Part shown: piece after piece, positions 1-11,643 of the stretch
Layout of the letters: every line of letters starts with the position of its first letter
Position numbering within the stretch: position 1 is the first letter of the stretch
Assembly (NCBI RefSeq): GCF_964656455.1
Contig: NC_135717.1
Coordinates: 137,344,308 to 137,408,307 of the forward strand
Source: Halichoerus grypus
Lineage: Eukaryota; Chordata; Mammalia; Carnivora; Phocidae
Direction of reading: 5' to 3'
DNA length: 64,000 bases
Translations under genes and position numbers: made by a program
Notes under the pieces: model-generated
What the model was told of the DNA's origin: nothing
Seen by the model: only the letters and a program-made list of their open reading frames with translations
Database searches by the model: none

Positions 1-1110
1 TGTCTCTTATAGAATTTTTTTAAAACAAGAAATTTTACTTCTGCATAAAAGAAATAGTAAAATTTCTGAATCAATGAAGCTTTTATTTATATCACACAAA
101 TTAGTATATATGAATAATCAGCATATTCTTAGTGTGCTTTTTTCTAATTAAAAAAGCATAAGCTAATTCAATAATTCCTTTTTCCAGACAAACTGCAGAA
201 TTAGAAGATACAGAAACAGGTTTATCAGACAGAAAGCTATAGGACTAAGTCTGTAAACAAAGTTAGTACCAGAAATTGGTTGGTTGTGTTTGATTTCAGA
301 AAGGTGTGTGCCACACTGATAAACCAAGAATATATCCCCAAATTGACTGGTTCTATCCATAATATGTGCCAGTGCTTATTTTATTCAGTAGGTTCAGAAC
401 CATCTGACAACTTGCTTTTACTTCACGGAGAGTACAAATCAGGGAGGCAGAAGAAAGTGCACAAGTTTTCTTACTCTGGGCTGCTTATCTTATAAACCAT
501 CATTATTCATCCACCCAAGCTCTCTGATAAGTGTTATTAGAAAACATACGTGGGCAAGAAAGCTGAGAGTAAGAGACTAAAAGGATGCAAATGAAATATC
601 TCCAGAGGCGATTAGGTAACTGGTATCTTAGTTTCATTAGGAGCGCCTGTCTACATTGGAAAACATTTCTTCTGACCTGGCCAAGTTACAAGAAGGCAGT
701 AGAACCTCTGCCTTGAAGAATACCATCAACATCAAGAAGTCTTCTCTCTTGTTTTTCCATAGAGTCTGGCCTCTAAGGTGTTAGGGTAAAGTGAGCATGG
801 GATTTTTGTCAAGTTCAGAGGCTCTTGAGATTTGTTTCTCAGACTTGGAAAGCCTTGGTGCATCTGCAGTGGCTAAGTTGGAGCTGAGGGCCACCACAAT
901 CAGGGTGAAATCTTAGGCACAGCTTCTATGGGGGCAGTGAGCACCCCCCTCCCAGTCACCATAGTCTAAATGTAGCTAACAAGGGCCAAAACGGTGGTGG
1001 TAGAAACCAGAATAAGGAGGGAACAAATGGGGACAAAGTTGCTAAGAAAGGCTAGCCGGAACTTGTCAATTTTTAAAATGTGAAGGGAAAGGAAAGGCAA
1101 AGAATGAAAC
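1..1110. other. AT-rich sequence without a recognised feature
   Basis: I see no gene, no recognisable repeat family and no RNA gene here. Open frames on either strand are short and have no recognisable domain. This may be unique intergenic or intronic DNA. Confidence 0.5.
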
Positions 1111-1135
1111 AAAGCAAAACAAAACAAAACAAAAA
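1111..1135. repeat. Short (AAAAC)n-like simple repeat
   Basis: Four to five imperfect AAAAC units are visible directly in the sequence, inside a purine-rich stretch that begins near 1080. Confidence 0.7.
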
Positions 1136-1149
1136 TGCTTCCCTTTTTT

Positions 1150-1450
1150 AAGCCTGGGAGACTGTGAATATAGCAGTGGCGTTAATAGCACTAGGGAAGT
1201 CAGGAGGATAAACATTTGGGAGCTCAAAGATGTGGCAAGTTTTTGATTTATTAAATTTGAAGGGCCAGTGTAGCCGGAAGTGTCCAGTTGGCTAATGAAG
1301 GAATAGAAATAAAACTCAAAGGAAGATTCAGGAATTTGCACAAAGATGTCAGTGGAAACTCCAAGGGACAAAATATAGGGATTAATGAAGAGGTGGTTCA
1401 GGATAAAAGGTTCCACAATTCAGCACATAGGGGAGGGAAAACAGGCATCT
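1150..1450 (-). repeat. Possible old L2 fragment, antisense
   Basis: Phrases such as the one around 1205-1240 (aacatttgggagctcaaaga) and 1280-1300 (tgtccagttggctaatga) resemble the antisense of the L2 body. The match is degraded, so this is a weak call from memory of the family. Confidence 0.25.
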
Positions 1451-2530
1451 TGAGAAGACAGACAGAATTTTGAAAGTATGTCCAGAAAGTTGCATGTCAG
1501 AGAATCACATTTCAAGGAAAGGGCTGGTCAGCTGTGTCAGTGATGGGAAAACGTAAGGCAGATGACATGATGATGAACACAGTAGAAAGGAATTAAAGCA
1601 GCTTGTGATTAGTTGAAGGCAAATTTGGAAGAAGATCATTTCGTGACAATCCTCCAGGGATTGTGCCAATGACACCTTATATTTCATCTCCAGTTCAGCC
1701 TGAACAGATGGCACAAATGAGAATCTCTTCACATGAGGGTTTCATCTGGATTTATAGCCCAGTTAGTCCCATTTCCTTATTTGCCTCCAGAAGGGCTGGA
1801 AGCAAAACCCTGTATGCATTCCCGGAGGAGGCAGAGTAAGGCTCATTAACAAGATGTTAGAGATGGCTTTGCTTGCAGTTTTATGAAGAAACTTTATGAA
1901 TTAGCAATGTAATATGTAATGTAGTACACTCTCTTACCACTACAGATCCACATTTTGGCACTTTATATTATAGCTGTATTTGAAATGAAATATAATTGGT
2001 TTCTGAACTGTCAGATTTCAGCATCTTAAAGTAAGCCACTGAAAGTAAGATTGATAAAATTATTTTCATCTTAAATATTAAGAGATGGTTTCCTGTGAGT
2101 AATACAAATATGGTACTTTCTTAATTTCCAAACTTAGCAAATCCCAAACCAAACCTTTTAATGATAATAAATCTTATTATACTACACTGAAGTCCCCTCT
2201 AGTCTATGCCAGAGGTTTGAAATAAAGCCTGAAATAAACACTTATTTCATTTCTATAAAAATATTTCAAATTTCCTTTTTGATGTATGGCACTCCTCAGG
2301 ATTTTATGCATATGTCCTGAATTTTATTATTGCTATTTCAAATGCCTTATCATATTTTACTATTCTGTATAATGTAGTGAAAATTTATGAAAAATAAGAC
2401 TACAGTTTGATTAATTATAGTCCAGCAGTTATAATTCTGCCTTTGAATTAATCAGTGATTTCTTTCGTTATAACATCAGTATTCCTTTTACAGACATTTT
2501 TTAATGGATCAGTAATAATCCTATATTTCA
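1451..2530. other. No recognised feature
   Basis: No convincing gene, RNA or repeat is seen. The stretch is AT-rich, especially from 1900 to 2440. Confidence 0.5.
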
Positions 2531-2534
2531 TAGA

Positions 2535-2790
2535 GTTATATCTGGTTGTAAATAATAAAATGCTACTTTGAACTAACCTAGCATTCTCATAACTAAAAGT
2601 CAGCAACCAAACATAGCACAGGAATATGGCTGGGCTCCCAGAATGATCTAGAACCAGGGCTTTGTCTGTACTCCCTTCTGCTCTTCTACTCCACAGTTTT
2701 TCTCTGAGGACTAACTTCCTCTGCTCCCCAGTCAACACACGAAACATGGAGATCAATAGCTCCCTGATTTGTGTGTTATAATTCACCCTT
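2535..2790 (+). repeat. Member of an unnamed dispersed repeat family (copy 1 of 4)
   Basis: It begins with a sequence like TATCTGGTTGTAAATAA followed by an AACTAACCTAGC segment. This matches the start of the copies at 15615, 25535 and 48190 (TTGCAAGCAACAGAAAC then an ACTCTAGCCCATTTAGGC-type segment). It looks like an old mammalian interspersed repeat whose family name I cannot assign with confidence. A 112-codon antisense open frame lies here but matches nothing known to me. Confidence 0.4.
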
Positions 2791-3689
2791 CTAGGGAGAG
2801 GGTAATCTTCTCTCTCTCAGTTCCAATTTTAGAATTCTGAGGCAAAAGACTGGCTATTTTTTATCAGCTGTTGTTCAGTCTTAGGTGAATCAACTGTGGC
2901 CAACAAGTGGGGTCCAGAGAGGAGACTGGGATTTTTGATTTTTGATCCAACCTATCAACTGTGGACAGGAATCATAGATATGTTGGACGAAATGACTGCC
3001 CTGAATCTACAGCCATTATGACCGTGAAAGGGAAGTACCTAGAAAAGTGGTGTGGGCTATAAGAGGCTGTACTTACAAAGTGATGAGATAACCTGTTGAT
3101 TCAGTCACTAAAATTTTTTAAAAATCAGCTAATTTGCTTAGAAGAAAACTACAACCATAACTATCATTTGGGCCGGTTTAAATAATTTTATTTTAGAATA
3201 TTTGTTATTTGGGGCACATGCAAACATATTGTGGTTGATTTTAATTATTATTGGGGGACTCTTGTGGAAAATTGGGTGAGCAGGGGGACACATTTTTAAA
3301 AACACAGGACAGCCAGTCTTATCCAGTTACTGATTGAGAAGGATGGGGAAGGATGTAAGTGGGAATCTATTAGCACTGCCTCTTCTGCTTTGCTTTTTTG
3401 TACCTGGAAACCTGGCAGGACACTTAAGGTGCCTTAGTCCCCTCTACAGATAGCAGAGCAGGAAAAGAGGAACCATAGACTGCCTCTGCCTGGACTTCCT
3501 GGTTATATGATAATCTCCTGACCTAATTTAAGCTGCCCTGTAGTATTCTTCTGGCATTCACAGCTGACACAACCAATGGAAGTAGCTATTATAATATCAA
3601 GAAAGTATAAAATACTATAAGTCTGTACCTTGGTACCTGAAGGTTGCTAATTTCTACTATAAATCTTTTTTTGCCCTTTTGGGAGGTAC
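2791..3689. other. No recognised feature
   Basis: No gene or clear repeat is seen. The interval is AT-rich with short poly-A/T runs near 3110-3260. Confidence 0.5.
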
Positions 3690-4155
3690 AGAAAGCTGGA
3701 TAATGGCCACATCCTATCCCCAGAACCTGTAAATATGGTATCTTGCCTGGTAAAAGAGACCGTCCAGGTGTGATTAAGTTAAGGATCTTGAGATGGGGAG
3801 ATTATCCTGGATTATTCAGGTGGGCCCAATGTGATCAGAAGAGTCCTTTTAAGCGGGAGGTGGGAGGATTAGAGTCAGAGAGATGTACATATCGAAGCAG
3901 AGGTCGGAGAGCAAAGAAGGTGTGACACTGAGGCTTTAAAGATGGAGGAAGGGACCATGGGTCAAGAAATGTAGACAACCTCTAAAGACTGGAAAAGGCA
4001 AGAAAATAGACTCTCCCCTAACACCTTCAGAAGTGATGCAGCCCTACAGACCCATTTTAGACTTCTGACCTATATAATTGTAAAATAATAAACTTTCATC
4101 ATTATACTACTTTGTTGGTGTCAATTTGTTACAGAAATGGTAGCAAACTAACACA
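3690..4155 (+). mobile_element. Solo MLT1-type MaLR LTR, sense
   Basis: The segment TGTGATTAAGTTAAGGATCT at 3769-3788, then GAGATGGGGAGATTATCCTG, then a GGTGGGCCCAATGTGATCA block is the characteristic internal portion of MLT1 LTRs. The 3' end reads through a TATAATTGTAAAATAATAAA polyadenylation-like region (about 4073-4092) to CAAACTAACACA near 4145-4156. MaLR elements are non-autonomous relatives of ERVL; a solo LTR contains no coding capacity. Subfamily (MLT1C/D/E) cannot be set without an alignment. Confidence 0.8.
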
Positions 4156-6090
4156 GGGGCTTTAATTAACAACAGTATAAACACACTGGACTCCTGCAAG
4201 AGTTCCCAAAGAGTCACTCAGCCTCCTCACCCATCAGATCCATTCAGGACACTGCAGGGGCATCATGAGGCTGTGTCCTTTCACTAGATTGAAATTTTCC
4301 TCTCTGATCTAGTAAGATTGACATTATAGAGCTGGAGGCAAATCTGGCTTCTTTATATCCATAATTGGTTTTTGAACTCCGTTTCCTAGAGGTTTTTGTG
4401 ACTAGGTTGTATCTACTGAGTGGAAATTTCACTCATGTGACATTTAATATAGAACTCTCTGAATGCATGATTAATTTTTGCATACCAGATATTACCTCAT
4501 TATCAGATTTACAGAAAGTAGCAATGTAATTATAAAGCAGCTATTTTCAGCACACTCTGCCAGGTTATTTCTCTGCCAAATCATTATGCCCTGAGAAACA
4601 ACACGTGGCACTATTGAAAACAAGTTGAGTCTTGTGAGCAATCAGTTCAGATAATTGCATCTTTATTATTGACAGTTCCCTTAGGACTCAAGGGTCTCGC
4701 GATCTGCTCTGCTCTGGGACTGCAATTCATTAAGGTTTTCAATCTTGAGCCAGTTTTAATTAAACTGTCCTCCTTTTCTCTTTAGCTCCCCATAGCTCAT
4801 TTTTCTTAGCAGGTCTTAGTTGGTATAGAAATCCAGCTGTTGAGTTAATCTGAGACCCCTCCTATCTGTCATTTTGAGGAGTCTCTTCTCAGCTTATAAA
4901 CTCAGCAGTTTATTTAGCTGAATGAGCACAAAATGTACCTGCTTCCACAAAAAGAAAACAAAAAGTAAAAAAGAAGATTAAAAAAATGCCTTTTAGCACC
5001 TCAGTTTGCATCTTTTAGAAAATAAAACAGGCACTTGGAGACATTCATAAGCTGATACCATGTTTGTGGCAATAATACTAGATGATGAATTTAGTATCCT
5101 GAGTACAGATCAACTTTTAGTTCTCTTCGTTCTGAAATTAAACTGCCTGTGATTGATTGATATGATATGACACATATGATAGACAAATTTCTGGAAGATT
5201 CATAGCTTTTCCTCCCTTTTCCCATAGGATTCTCTTGACTGGCTATAATCATCCTTTATTTTATGCACAAAGTGAAATAGATTTGTTTGTTGTTTGTTTA
5301 TTTTTACTGAGAAGCAATGACATATGATGCATCTCTTGTTAGTTGCCATTATCAGTTTTCAGAGTAATAACTTTGTTTTAGCAACACAGGTTCTCCTTCA
5401 TTGTGGGTAAGAAAAAACAGTTTCTTTGTTCATCCAACAATCTAATAAATATTCATTGAGTGCCTTCTTTGTGCAAAGCCCAATACAAGGCAAAGCATAG
5501 AATATAAAATTGTTGAAAACAGGCTCGACTTTCAGACAAGTCACTGAGTTAGGTTATACATGTTAACTTTCTTCTCAAATTGCACAGGGACTCCTCATTG
5601 CTACTGCATTCCTCATTACAATGTTTGGGAGAGAAGATCTGAGAACAGGGAGTCTGAAGGAAAGGTGATTAGATAGGAGGCATTGTCTAGTCATGAGGTT
5701 CTATGGAGACAAATAAGATGATAGAATAAAGAGAAAAATGATGTTATAAAATACATTTAGAAAGAAAGAATTGAAAGAACTTAGTAGCTGATTGGTTATG
5801 AAGGTAAATATGTGGGGAAATATAAAATTTTTTTCTTTTCATTTTTAAAATACTCATGACTATTTAACCAAAAATTAAAACCTTGTCTTACGGGATTTAG
5901 GAAAAAAATATGATGTATGGAAACTCTAGAATAAAGAATAAATTACAAAATTGCTACATAATGTGAAGTGGTACAATATTTTAAGTAAGCTGTGAAAAGT
6001 TAAGGGTATCTACAATTCCTACAACAACCAATAAAAATTAATACAAAGAGGTATAGCTAAAAAGTCAACAGGTAAATTCAAATGAGATTC
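4156..6090. other. Mostly unrecognised AT-rich sequence
   Basis: Only a small antisense L2-like 3' end near 5427-5510 stands out. No gene or RNA feature is seen. Confidence 0.45.
5427..5510 (-). repeat. L2 3'-end fragment, antisense
   Basis: CATCCAACAATCTAATAAAT followed by a TTCATTGAGTGCCTTCTTTG phrase is the reverse complement of the conserved L2 3' terminus (gcacatagtaggtgctcaat-type). Confidence 0.5.
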
Positions 6091-6129
6091 TAAAAATTAT
6101 TCAAATAAGCTAAAGGAAAAGAGAAGGAC

Positions 6130-6947
6130 ATACAGATAGCCAAAAATAAAATGGTAGACGCAGTCCAACTGTGTCAGTCATTTACATTAAATGTTAAAGG
6201 ATCCCATTGGGTAATGAAAAGTTTTCCGCTAAGTGGTGCTGGAACAACTAGGTATGCATATAGAACATACCGAACTTCATTCCCTATTTCATGCCATACA
6301 CAAATGTTAATTTGAGGCACATCATAAACCTAAATGTAAAACCTAACATCAAAAAGCTTTTAAAAGAAAAGATAGGAGAATACAGATGGGCCGCAGAATC
6401 ATTGTCAATTAAATAAAATTGTTATGTTATACTGTATCAAAAACTGCTACTAAAAGACGCTATTAAATGAATAGGCAACCCGTGTACTGAAAGAAAATAT
6501 CTGCAAAACTGGCATCTAGGATATATAAAAAGATGGTCTCAGTAATAAGAAGACATACACCCCAATTTAAAAAATAGACAAAAGATTTGGGTAGACAGTT
6601 CATAAAACAAGATATACAAATGGTCAATAAACACAAGAAAATGCTCTCCACATCATTATTCATCAGAGAAAGGCAAGTTAAAGCCACACTGAAATTTCAT
6701 CCTATGACTATCAGAATGGCAAAAATTTTAAAAACTGACAACACCAAATGTTGATGAGGATATGGAACAACTGGAATCTTCACACATTGGTGGGAATGTA
6801 AATGTAAAATGTTTAAAAGAGTACATGTATGATGAGCACTGAGTAGTGTATAGAATTGTTGAATCTCTATATTGTATACCTGAAACTAATGTAACACTGT
6901 ATGTTAAGTCCAGTGAAATTAAAATTAAAAACTTAATAAAAAAGAAA
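6130..6947 (+). mobile_element. Degenerate L1 3' end (ORF2 C-terminus plus 3' tail)
   Basis: The sequence follows the end of L1 ORF2: a GGCAACCCGTGTACTGAAAG-type segment at 6474, a TGGTCAATAAACACAAGAAA block at 6621, a TATGACTATCAGAATGGCAA block at 6702, and then ACATTGGTGGGAATGTAAAT (6784), which corresponds to the conserved L1 ORF2 C-terminal region. It ends with a carnivoran L1 tail (ATGATGAGCACTGAGTAGTG near 6829) and an A-rich stretch at 6910-6950. Reading frames are broken many times, so it is inactive. Confidence 0.75.
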
Positions 6948-8275
6948 AACAAGATTGGATGATTTGTTCTACTGGATATCAAGACTTATTATAAAGCTCC
7001 ACTAATGAAGGGGAAAAATGGACAAATATACCAACAAAACAGAAAAGAAAAAGACCCTTGAATTTATGGACTCAATATTTGACAAAGTAGGCATTAAGAA
7101 CAGTAGAGAAAGTTCAATATTTTGAACAAATGATTCTGGGCAAATTAGACATCCACTTGGAAACAAAATAGAATTTTAACTCTCTGCCTCCCACCATACA
7201 TAAAAATCAGTTCCAAATAGACTGTTGATCTAAATATGACAGACAATACAATAAAGTTTCTGAAGGAGAATATGCTCATGATCTAGGCTATTAAGTGGGA
7301 AATAAAAAATATCATGCAGGAAGATATGAAAAATTTGGATTACAATTACTAACTTCCTTTCATCAAAAGACTTCCAGACCATGAAAACAGGGGAAAATAT
7401 TTGCAAAACATAATAAGTAATAAAGGGGTTGTATCCAGATTATGATGAACTCCATAAAGCAATAAGAAAAGGATAGGCAACAACATAGAAAAATGAGCAA
7501 CAGACTTAAATAAGTTTTCACTAAATAAGATATTCAAATGACCATAAACACATGATGACCTCATCAGGCATTGGGAAAATGCAACTATATCACATTGTGG
7601 CACCCCTACAAACTCATCAAAATGCTAACATTAAAAAGATTGATAATACCACTTGTTCACGAGGACATGGAACACTTACATGCTGCTGGTGAGTGTAAAT
7701 TGATACAACCAACTTTGGAAGACTATTTGCCATTATCCGCTAAAGTTGAAAATATGTAAAAACCAATGACTTGGCATTTCTACTTTTAGATACATACCCA
7801 ATATGTATACATGCACATGTGTAGCTAGAGATGTATAGAATAAAGTTCACAGCAGCATTATTTGTAATAGGGGAAAGTTAGAGGGCGCCTGGGTGGCTCA
7901 GATGGTTAAGCGTCTGCCTTTGGCTCAGGTCATGATCCCAGGGTCCTGGGATCGAGTCCCGCATCGGGCTCCCTGCTCCTTGGGAGCCTGCTTCTCCCTC
8001 TGCCTCTCTCTTTCTCTGTCTCTCATGAATAAATAAATAAAATCTTTAAAAAAAAATAGGGGAAAATTAGAAACATCTCAAAGGTTCACCTATGGTAGAA
8101 TGGTAGAATATGTGATATATTCGTGTAGTGAAATAGTCTATAGCAATAAAAAGGAAGTAACTACAGTTGTATGCAACAAAAACATGAATGTCATAAATAT
8201 AATGTTGAGCAAAGGAAGTTGTATACAAAAAATTGCATACTGTAGGTATTTATATAGCTTTCAAAAACTGACCAT
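6948..8275 (+). mobile_element. Second degenerate L1 ORF2 remnant, split by a SINE
   Basis: It starts in the ORF2 region (ATTATAAAGCTCCACTAATG at 6990, then a TTGACAAAGTAGGCATTAAG block at 7078) and runs to CTAGAGATGTATAGAATAAA and TTCACAGCAGCATTATTTGT near 7846-7866. It resumes after the SINE at 7883-8054 with AAACATCTCAAAGGTTCACC-type sequence (8071-8090) and an AGGAAGTAACTACAGTTGTA block near 8152. This is an old, frame-broken L1 in the same orientation as its upstream neighbour. The 3' limit near 8275 is approximate. Confidence 0.65.
7866..8071 (+). mobile_element. SINEC (tRNA-Lys-derived) SINE with TSD
   Basis: The body (7883-8054) has the GGGCGCCTGGGTGGCTCAG head carrying the A-box-like TGGCTCAG, a GGGATCGAGTCCC segment serving as the degenerate B box, a CT-rich body and an AATAAATAAATAAAATCTTT tail. 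The direct repeats AATAGGGGAAAGTTAGA (7866-7882) and AATAGGGGAAAATTAGA (8055-8071) differ at one base and mark the target-site duplication. It is inserted into an L1. Confidence 0.93.
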
Positions 8276-8411
8276 TCCTGAGGTCATGCTCCCTTCCTGG
8301 ACGCAGCCTGTATCCAGTGCTGGATGCCAAAGGACCCTCCCAACTCCAGAGCTTGCCACTGAATGAAGTGAAGCTTTGGCTGTCATTGTCACCCAACTTC
8401 TCCTTCTACCC
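8276..8411 (+). repeat. Possible LTR-like fragment, 5' part
   Basis: The stretch (CAACTCCAGAGCTTGCCACT at 8340) together with 8593-8700 (CCCCAATAAACTTTCTGCAT) looks like one old element interrupted by the MER5-like element between them. The family is not identified; this is inference from continuity of style and a polyadenylation signal in the second half. Confidence 0.3.
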
Positions 8412-8592
8412 CAGGGTTTCTCAAACTCAGCATTACTGACTTTTTGAGCTGGCTAATTCTTTGTTAGAGAGGCTACACTATGCATTATAGGATATTTAAC
8501 ACTATCCCTGGCTTCTACCCACTAGATGCCAGTATATTTCCACATGTTGCTAAATATATCCTGGGGTGCAAAATCTTCCCCAGTTGAGACTC
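8412..8592 (-). mobile_element. MER5-type hAT-Charlie non-autonomous DNA transposon
   Basis: CAGGGTTTCTCAAACTCAGC at the left end and a CCAGTTGAGACTCATGG end at the right form degenerate hAT-type terminal inverted repeats (consensus CAGTGGTTCTCAA). Internal phrases GCTGGCTAATTCTTTGTTAG and CTTCTACCCACTAGATGCCA (8511-8530) are typical of MER5. It has no coding capacity. Orientation is assigned from memory of the consensus. Confidence 0.75.
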
Positions 8593-8710
8593 ATGGTGCA
8601 ATCTTGTCTCCTTCAGCCTCCATGGATGTTGATCCTGAGAGCATTCCCCAATAAACTTTCTGCATGCAAATCATTGAATCTCTGGCACACCCTGATGAGT
8701 TCTGTTCATT
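8593..8710 (+). repeat. Possible LTR-like fragment, 3' part
   Basis: GATGTTGATCCTGAGAGCAT followed by CCCCAATAAACTTTCTGCAT resembles the polyadenylation end of an old retroelement and probably continues 8276-8411. Family not assigned. Confidence 0.3.
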
Positions 8711-9429
8711 TAATAAACCATTTACACATGTGTTTATTGGTAAATTATACCGGTACTATGTAATTATACATTATATGTTATAGAATATAATTATAAAACA
8801 TAAACAAAAACAATTGAAGAGGAGACAAAATAAATATAATTAGTAGTTCTAGCATTTTCTCTGCTCCCCAAAAGAATGTTCATTGGCACCTCCTAGAAAG
8901 CCTAAACCATGCAGTAGAGACCAGTGCTCTGGGAGGTGGGAGGAAACAGCAAAAGAAATGTAGGTAGAGCAATTAGTCTTAGTAACCCACTGAGGCAGGG
9001 AAAAAAGGAGAGAATAGTTACAATAAAGACTTGCCAGGATGGGGGGCAACAGATACATGAAAAAGTGCTCAACATCACTAATCATCAGGGAAATGCAAAT
9101 CAAAACACAATGACATAGCACCTTGTATCTGTTAGAATAGCTATTCTCAAAAAGACAAGAAATAGTAAGTGCTGGCAAGGATGTGAAGAAAAGGAACCTT
9201 TGTGCACTGTTGGTAGGAATGTAAATTGGTATAGTTACTATAGAAAATATGGAAGTTCCTCAAAAAATTAAAAACAGAATTACCATATGATCCAGCAATT
9301 CCACTTCTGCGAATTTATCTGTAACTATGCAAACACTAACTCAAAAAGATACATGTGCCCCTATGTTCATTGCAGCATTTATACCACAGCCAAGATATGG
9401 AAACAACCTGTGCCCATCAATGAATGGAT

Positions 9430-9647
9430 AAAGAAAACATGGTACAGGGCGCCTGGGTGGCTCAGTTGGTTAAGCGACTGCCTTCGGCTCAACTCATGAT
9501 CCTGGAGTCCTGGGATCGAGTCCCACATCGGGCTCCCTGCTCAGCAGGGAGTCTGCTTCTCCCTCTGACCCTCCTCCCTCTCGTGCTCTCTCTCATTCTC
9601 TCTCTCGCAAATAAAAAAAAAAAAAATTAAAAAAAAAAAGAAAACAT

Positions 9648-9650
<3 letters not shown>
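9430..9650 (+). mobile_element. SINEC SINE with TSD
   Basis: Body about 9444-9636, head GGGCGCCTGGGTGGCTCAG, tail A-rich with a TTAA interruption. Direct repeats AAAGAAAACATGGT at 9430-9443 and 9637-9650 are identical (14 bp). It lies within the L1 at 9020-10200 and directly abuts the (GT)n tract. A 68-codon open frame across it is SINE-derived and not a gene. Confidence 0.95.

Positions 9651-9682
<32 letters not shown>
9649..9682. repeat. (GT)17 microsatellite
   Basis: Uninterrupted GT dinucleotides are visible directly. In the parental L1 this position is occupied by a TA/GT-rich stretch just before the TACAATGGAATA motif, so the microsatellite probably expanded from L1 sequence. Confidence 0.97.
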
Positions 9683-9683
<1 letters not shown>

Positions 9684-10201
9684 TACAATGGAATACTCTT
9701 CAACCATTAAAAAGAAGGAAATCTTGCCATTTGCAACAACATGAACCGATCTTGAGGGCATTATGCTAAGCGAAATAAGTCAGAGAGAGAGAAACAAATT
9801 CTATATGCTCTTACTTTTACGTGGAACCAAAAAGCAAAACAAACAAACAAAAAACTGAGTTTGTAGATACAGAGAACAGGTTAGTAGTTATTGCCAGAGG
9901 TGGGATGGAGTGGGCAAAATGAGTGAAGAAAGTCAAAAGGTACAAATTTCCAGTTATAAAATAAATAAGTCCTGGCGATGTACAACATGGAAACTGTAGT
10001 TCATAATACTGTATTGCGTAATTGAAAGTTGCTAAGAAAGTAAATCTTAAAAGTTCTCATCACAAGAAAAAGTTTTGTAGCTTTGTGGTAACGGGTGTTA
10101 ACTAGTCTTATTGTGGTGATCATAAACAAATATCAAATCATTATGTTGTACACATGAAACTAATATAAAGTTATATGTCAATTATACCTCCATTAACAAA
10201 T

Positions 10202-10422
10202 GAAAACTTTGGGGGTGCTGGGTGGCTCAGTTGGTTAAGCAACTGCCTTCGGCTCAGGTCATGATTCTGGAGTCCCGGGATCGAGTCCCACATCGGGCTC
10301 CCTGCTCAGCGGGGGGTCTGCTTCTCCCTCTGACCCTTCCCCTCTCATGCTCTCTGTCTCCCATTCTCTCTCAGATAAATAAATAAAATCTTTAAAAAAA
10401 AAAAAAAAAGAAAACTTTGGGG
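10202..10422 (+). mobile_element. SINEC SINE with TSD
   Basis: Body about 10215-10409, with the head slightly altered (GGTGCTGGGTGGCTCAG). Direct repeats GAAAACTTTGGGG at 10202-10214 and 10410-10422 are identical (13 bp). It inserted directly downstream of the L1 3' end. Confidence 0.93.
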
Positions 10423-11025
10423 AACGATAATGGCGATAGATAGCAAGATAGAAAAAGTAGTCAGTGTATATCCAGATGGCATTGATCGCTTGAGCAGGCA
10501 TCAGGTAAATGGGATTTGTGGCTAAATATACTTGATTATGCCTACAAGCTACCCACTAAAATTCTTATAAAAATGCAATGAAAGTTTAAAAACTAGCTAG
10601 AGGAGTAAAAGTAAAGATAAAATCATTAATTAAAGGTCAGAAGGAATTTTTTTAATTGTATCATTGTTGGATCAAAAGGTAAGTTCTTGAATTTCACAAC
10701 ATAATCTCTTATCTCTAAACTGAAATTAGTTTATCACATATTTTTAAGTGCATATTAATATAGCATCGTCCTATTAGAAATAAAGAGACATTATTAGAAA
10801 TTCACACAGAAACAAGTAATGTAGTGAGAAATTTCATCCCATCATCAGTCCATTTCAGATGGAGTAGTAAAAACAAATAACAGAGGTTTTGAATAATCTA
10901 AGTAATAATATTGGACATGTGTTCTTTTTTTTTTCTGCATTTTCATTTAAGGCCCAAGTTTCTAACCTCTCCTGGAGCTTTTTCTGAGTGAGCTCCAGAG
11001 AGATGATCCATAAATTCTCAGGACC
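10423..11025. other. No recognised feature
   Basis: AT-rich sequence with a short T run at 10926-10936. No gene, RNA or clear repeat is seen. Confidence 0.5.
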
Positions 11026-11412
11026 ATGGTACTACGGGCTGAATTGTACCCCTACCCCAAATTCATTCATTTGAAAACCTAACCCCAGTACCTCAGAAGT
11101 GACTGTATTCAAAGGTAGAGCCTTTTAAAGAGGTAATTAAATTAAAACGAGGCTATTAGGGTGGGCCCTAAACCAATCTCACTGGTGTCCTTATAAGAAG
11201 AAGAAATTAGGACACAAAGAGACATGGGCGTAGCACACAGATGGATGACCACGTGAAGGGGCAGTTAGCGGGGCGACCACCTGCCGGTCAAGGAGAGACT
11301 CCTCAGAAGAGACTGAAGCTACTGAAATTTTGACCGGGATAAATGTTTCTGTTGGTTAAGCCACTCAGTCTGTGGTATTTTGTTACGGCCGTTCTGGGAA
11401 ACTGACGTAGAG
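11026..11412 (+). mobile_element. Solo MLT1-type MaLR LTR, sense
   Basis: The order is diagnostic: GGGCTGAATTGTACCCCTAC (11037), a CATTTGAAAACCTAACCCCA block, GGTGTCCTTATAAGAAGAAG (11184-11203), and a 3' end of AAGCCACTCAGTCTGTGGTA, TTTTGTTACGGCCG and GGGAAACTGACGTA (to 11410). An AT-rich polyadenylation-like GATAAATGTTTCTGTTGG precedes the end. It is non-coding. Confidence 0.88.
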
Positions 11413-11442
11413 CGGGAGCTGCCCCCACCTCAGTGTTCTTTT

Positions 11443-11560
11443 TTTTTTTTTTAATTTTAATTCCAATATTATTAACATACAATGTTATATTAGTTTCAGG
11501 TGTACAATATAATGATTCAACAATTCTATACATTACTCAGTGCTCATCATGCTGCCTCTA
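11443..11560 (-). mobile_element. Short L1 3' end, antisense
   Basis: A T-run (11438-11452) followed by ATTAGTTTCAGGTGTACAAT and ATGATTCAACAATTCTATAC is the reverse complement of the carnivoran L1 3' terminus, which also ends the sense L1 at 6830-6947. The left T-run is the poly(A) tail read antisense. I see no clear TSD. Confidence 0.75.
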
Positions 11561-11643
11561 TGTTTTTTATCAATGTATCCGTCAAATTCCATGGCAGATT
11601 TGTAAAATATATAATATTATATCAAAAACAAAAAGAAAAACTT

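Larger units (their letters stand above)
9020..10200 (+). mobile_element. 5'-truncated L1 (ORF2 C-terminus and 3'UTR), split by a SINE
   Basis: Fragments corresponding to the L1 ORF2 C-terminus are readable in translation: an ITNHQGNANQNTMT segment at about 9075-9118, a LVGM...-type block near 9210, a PVPINEWIKKTW segment near 9409, then after the SINE TACAATGGAATACTCTTCAA (9685) and an ACATGAACCGATCTTGAGGG segment. The 3' UTR runs to TATGTTGTACACATGAAACT and a CAATTATACCTCCATTAACA end near 10198. Frameshifts and the SINE at 9444-9636 make it inactive. Confidence 0.85.

Noticed and set aside
9424..9630. Open frames with LSRLTVCLRL/QSVKRLPSAQ-like text (also near 21287-21484, 30646-30831, 44497-44706, 62673-62906)
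   Set aside because: These are translations of the SINEC body in various frames; the same peptide style recurs at each SINE.
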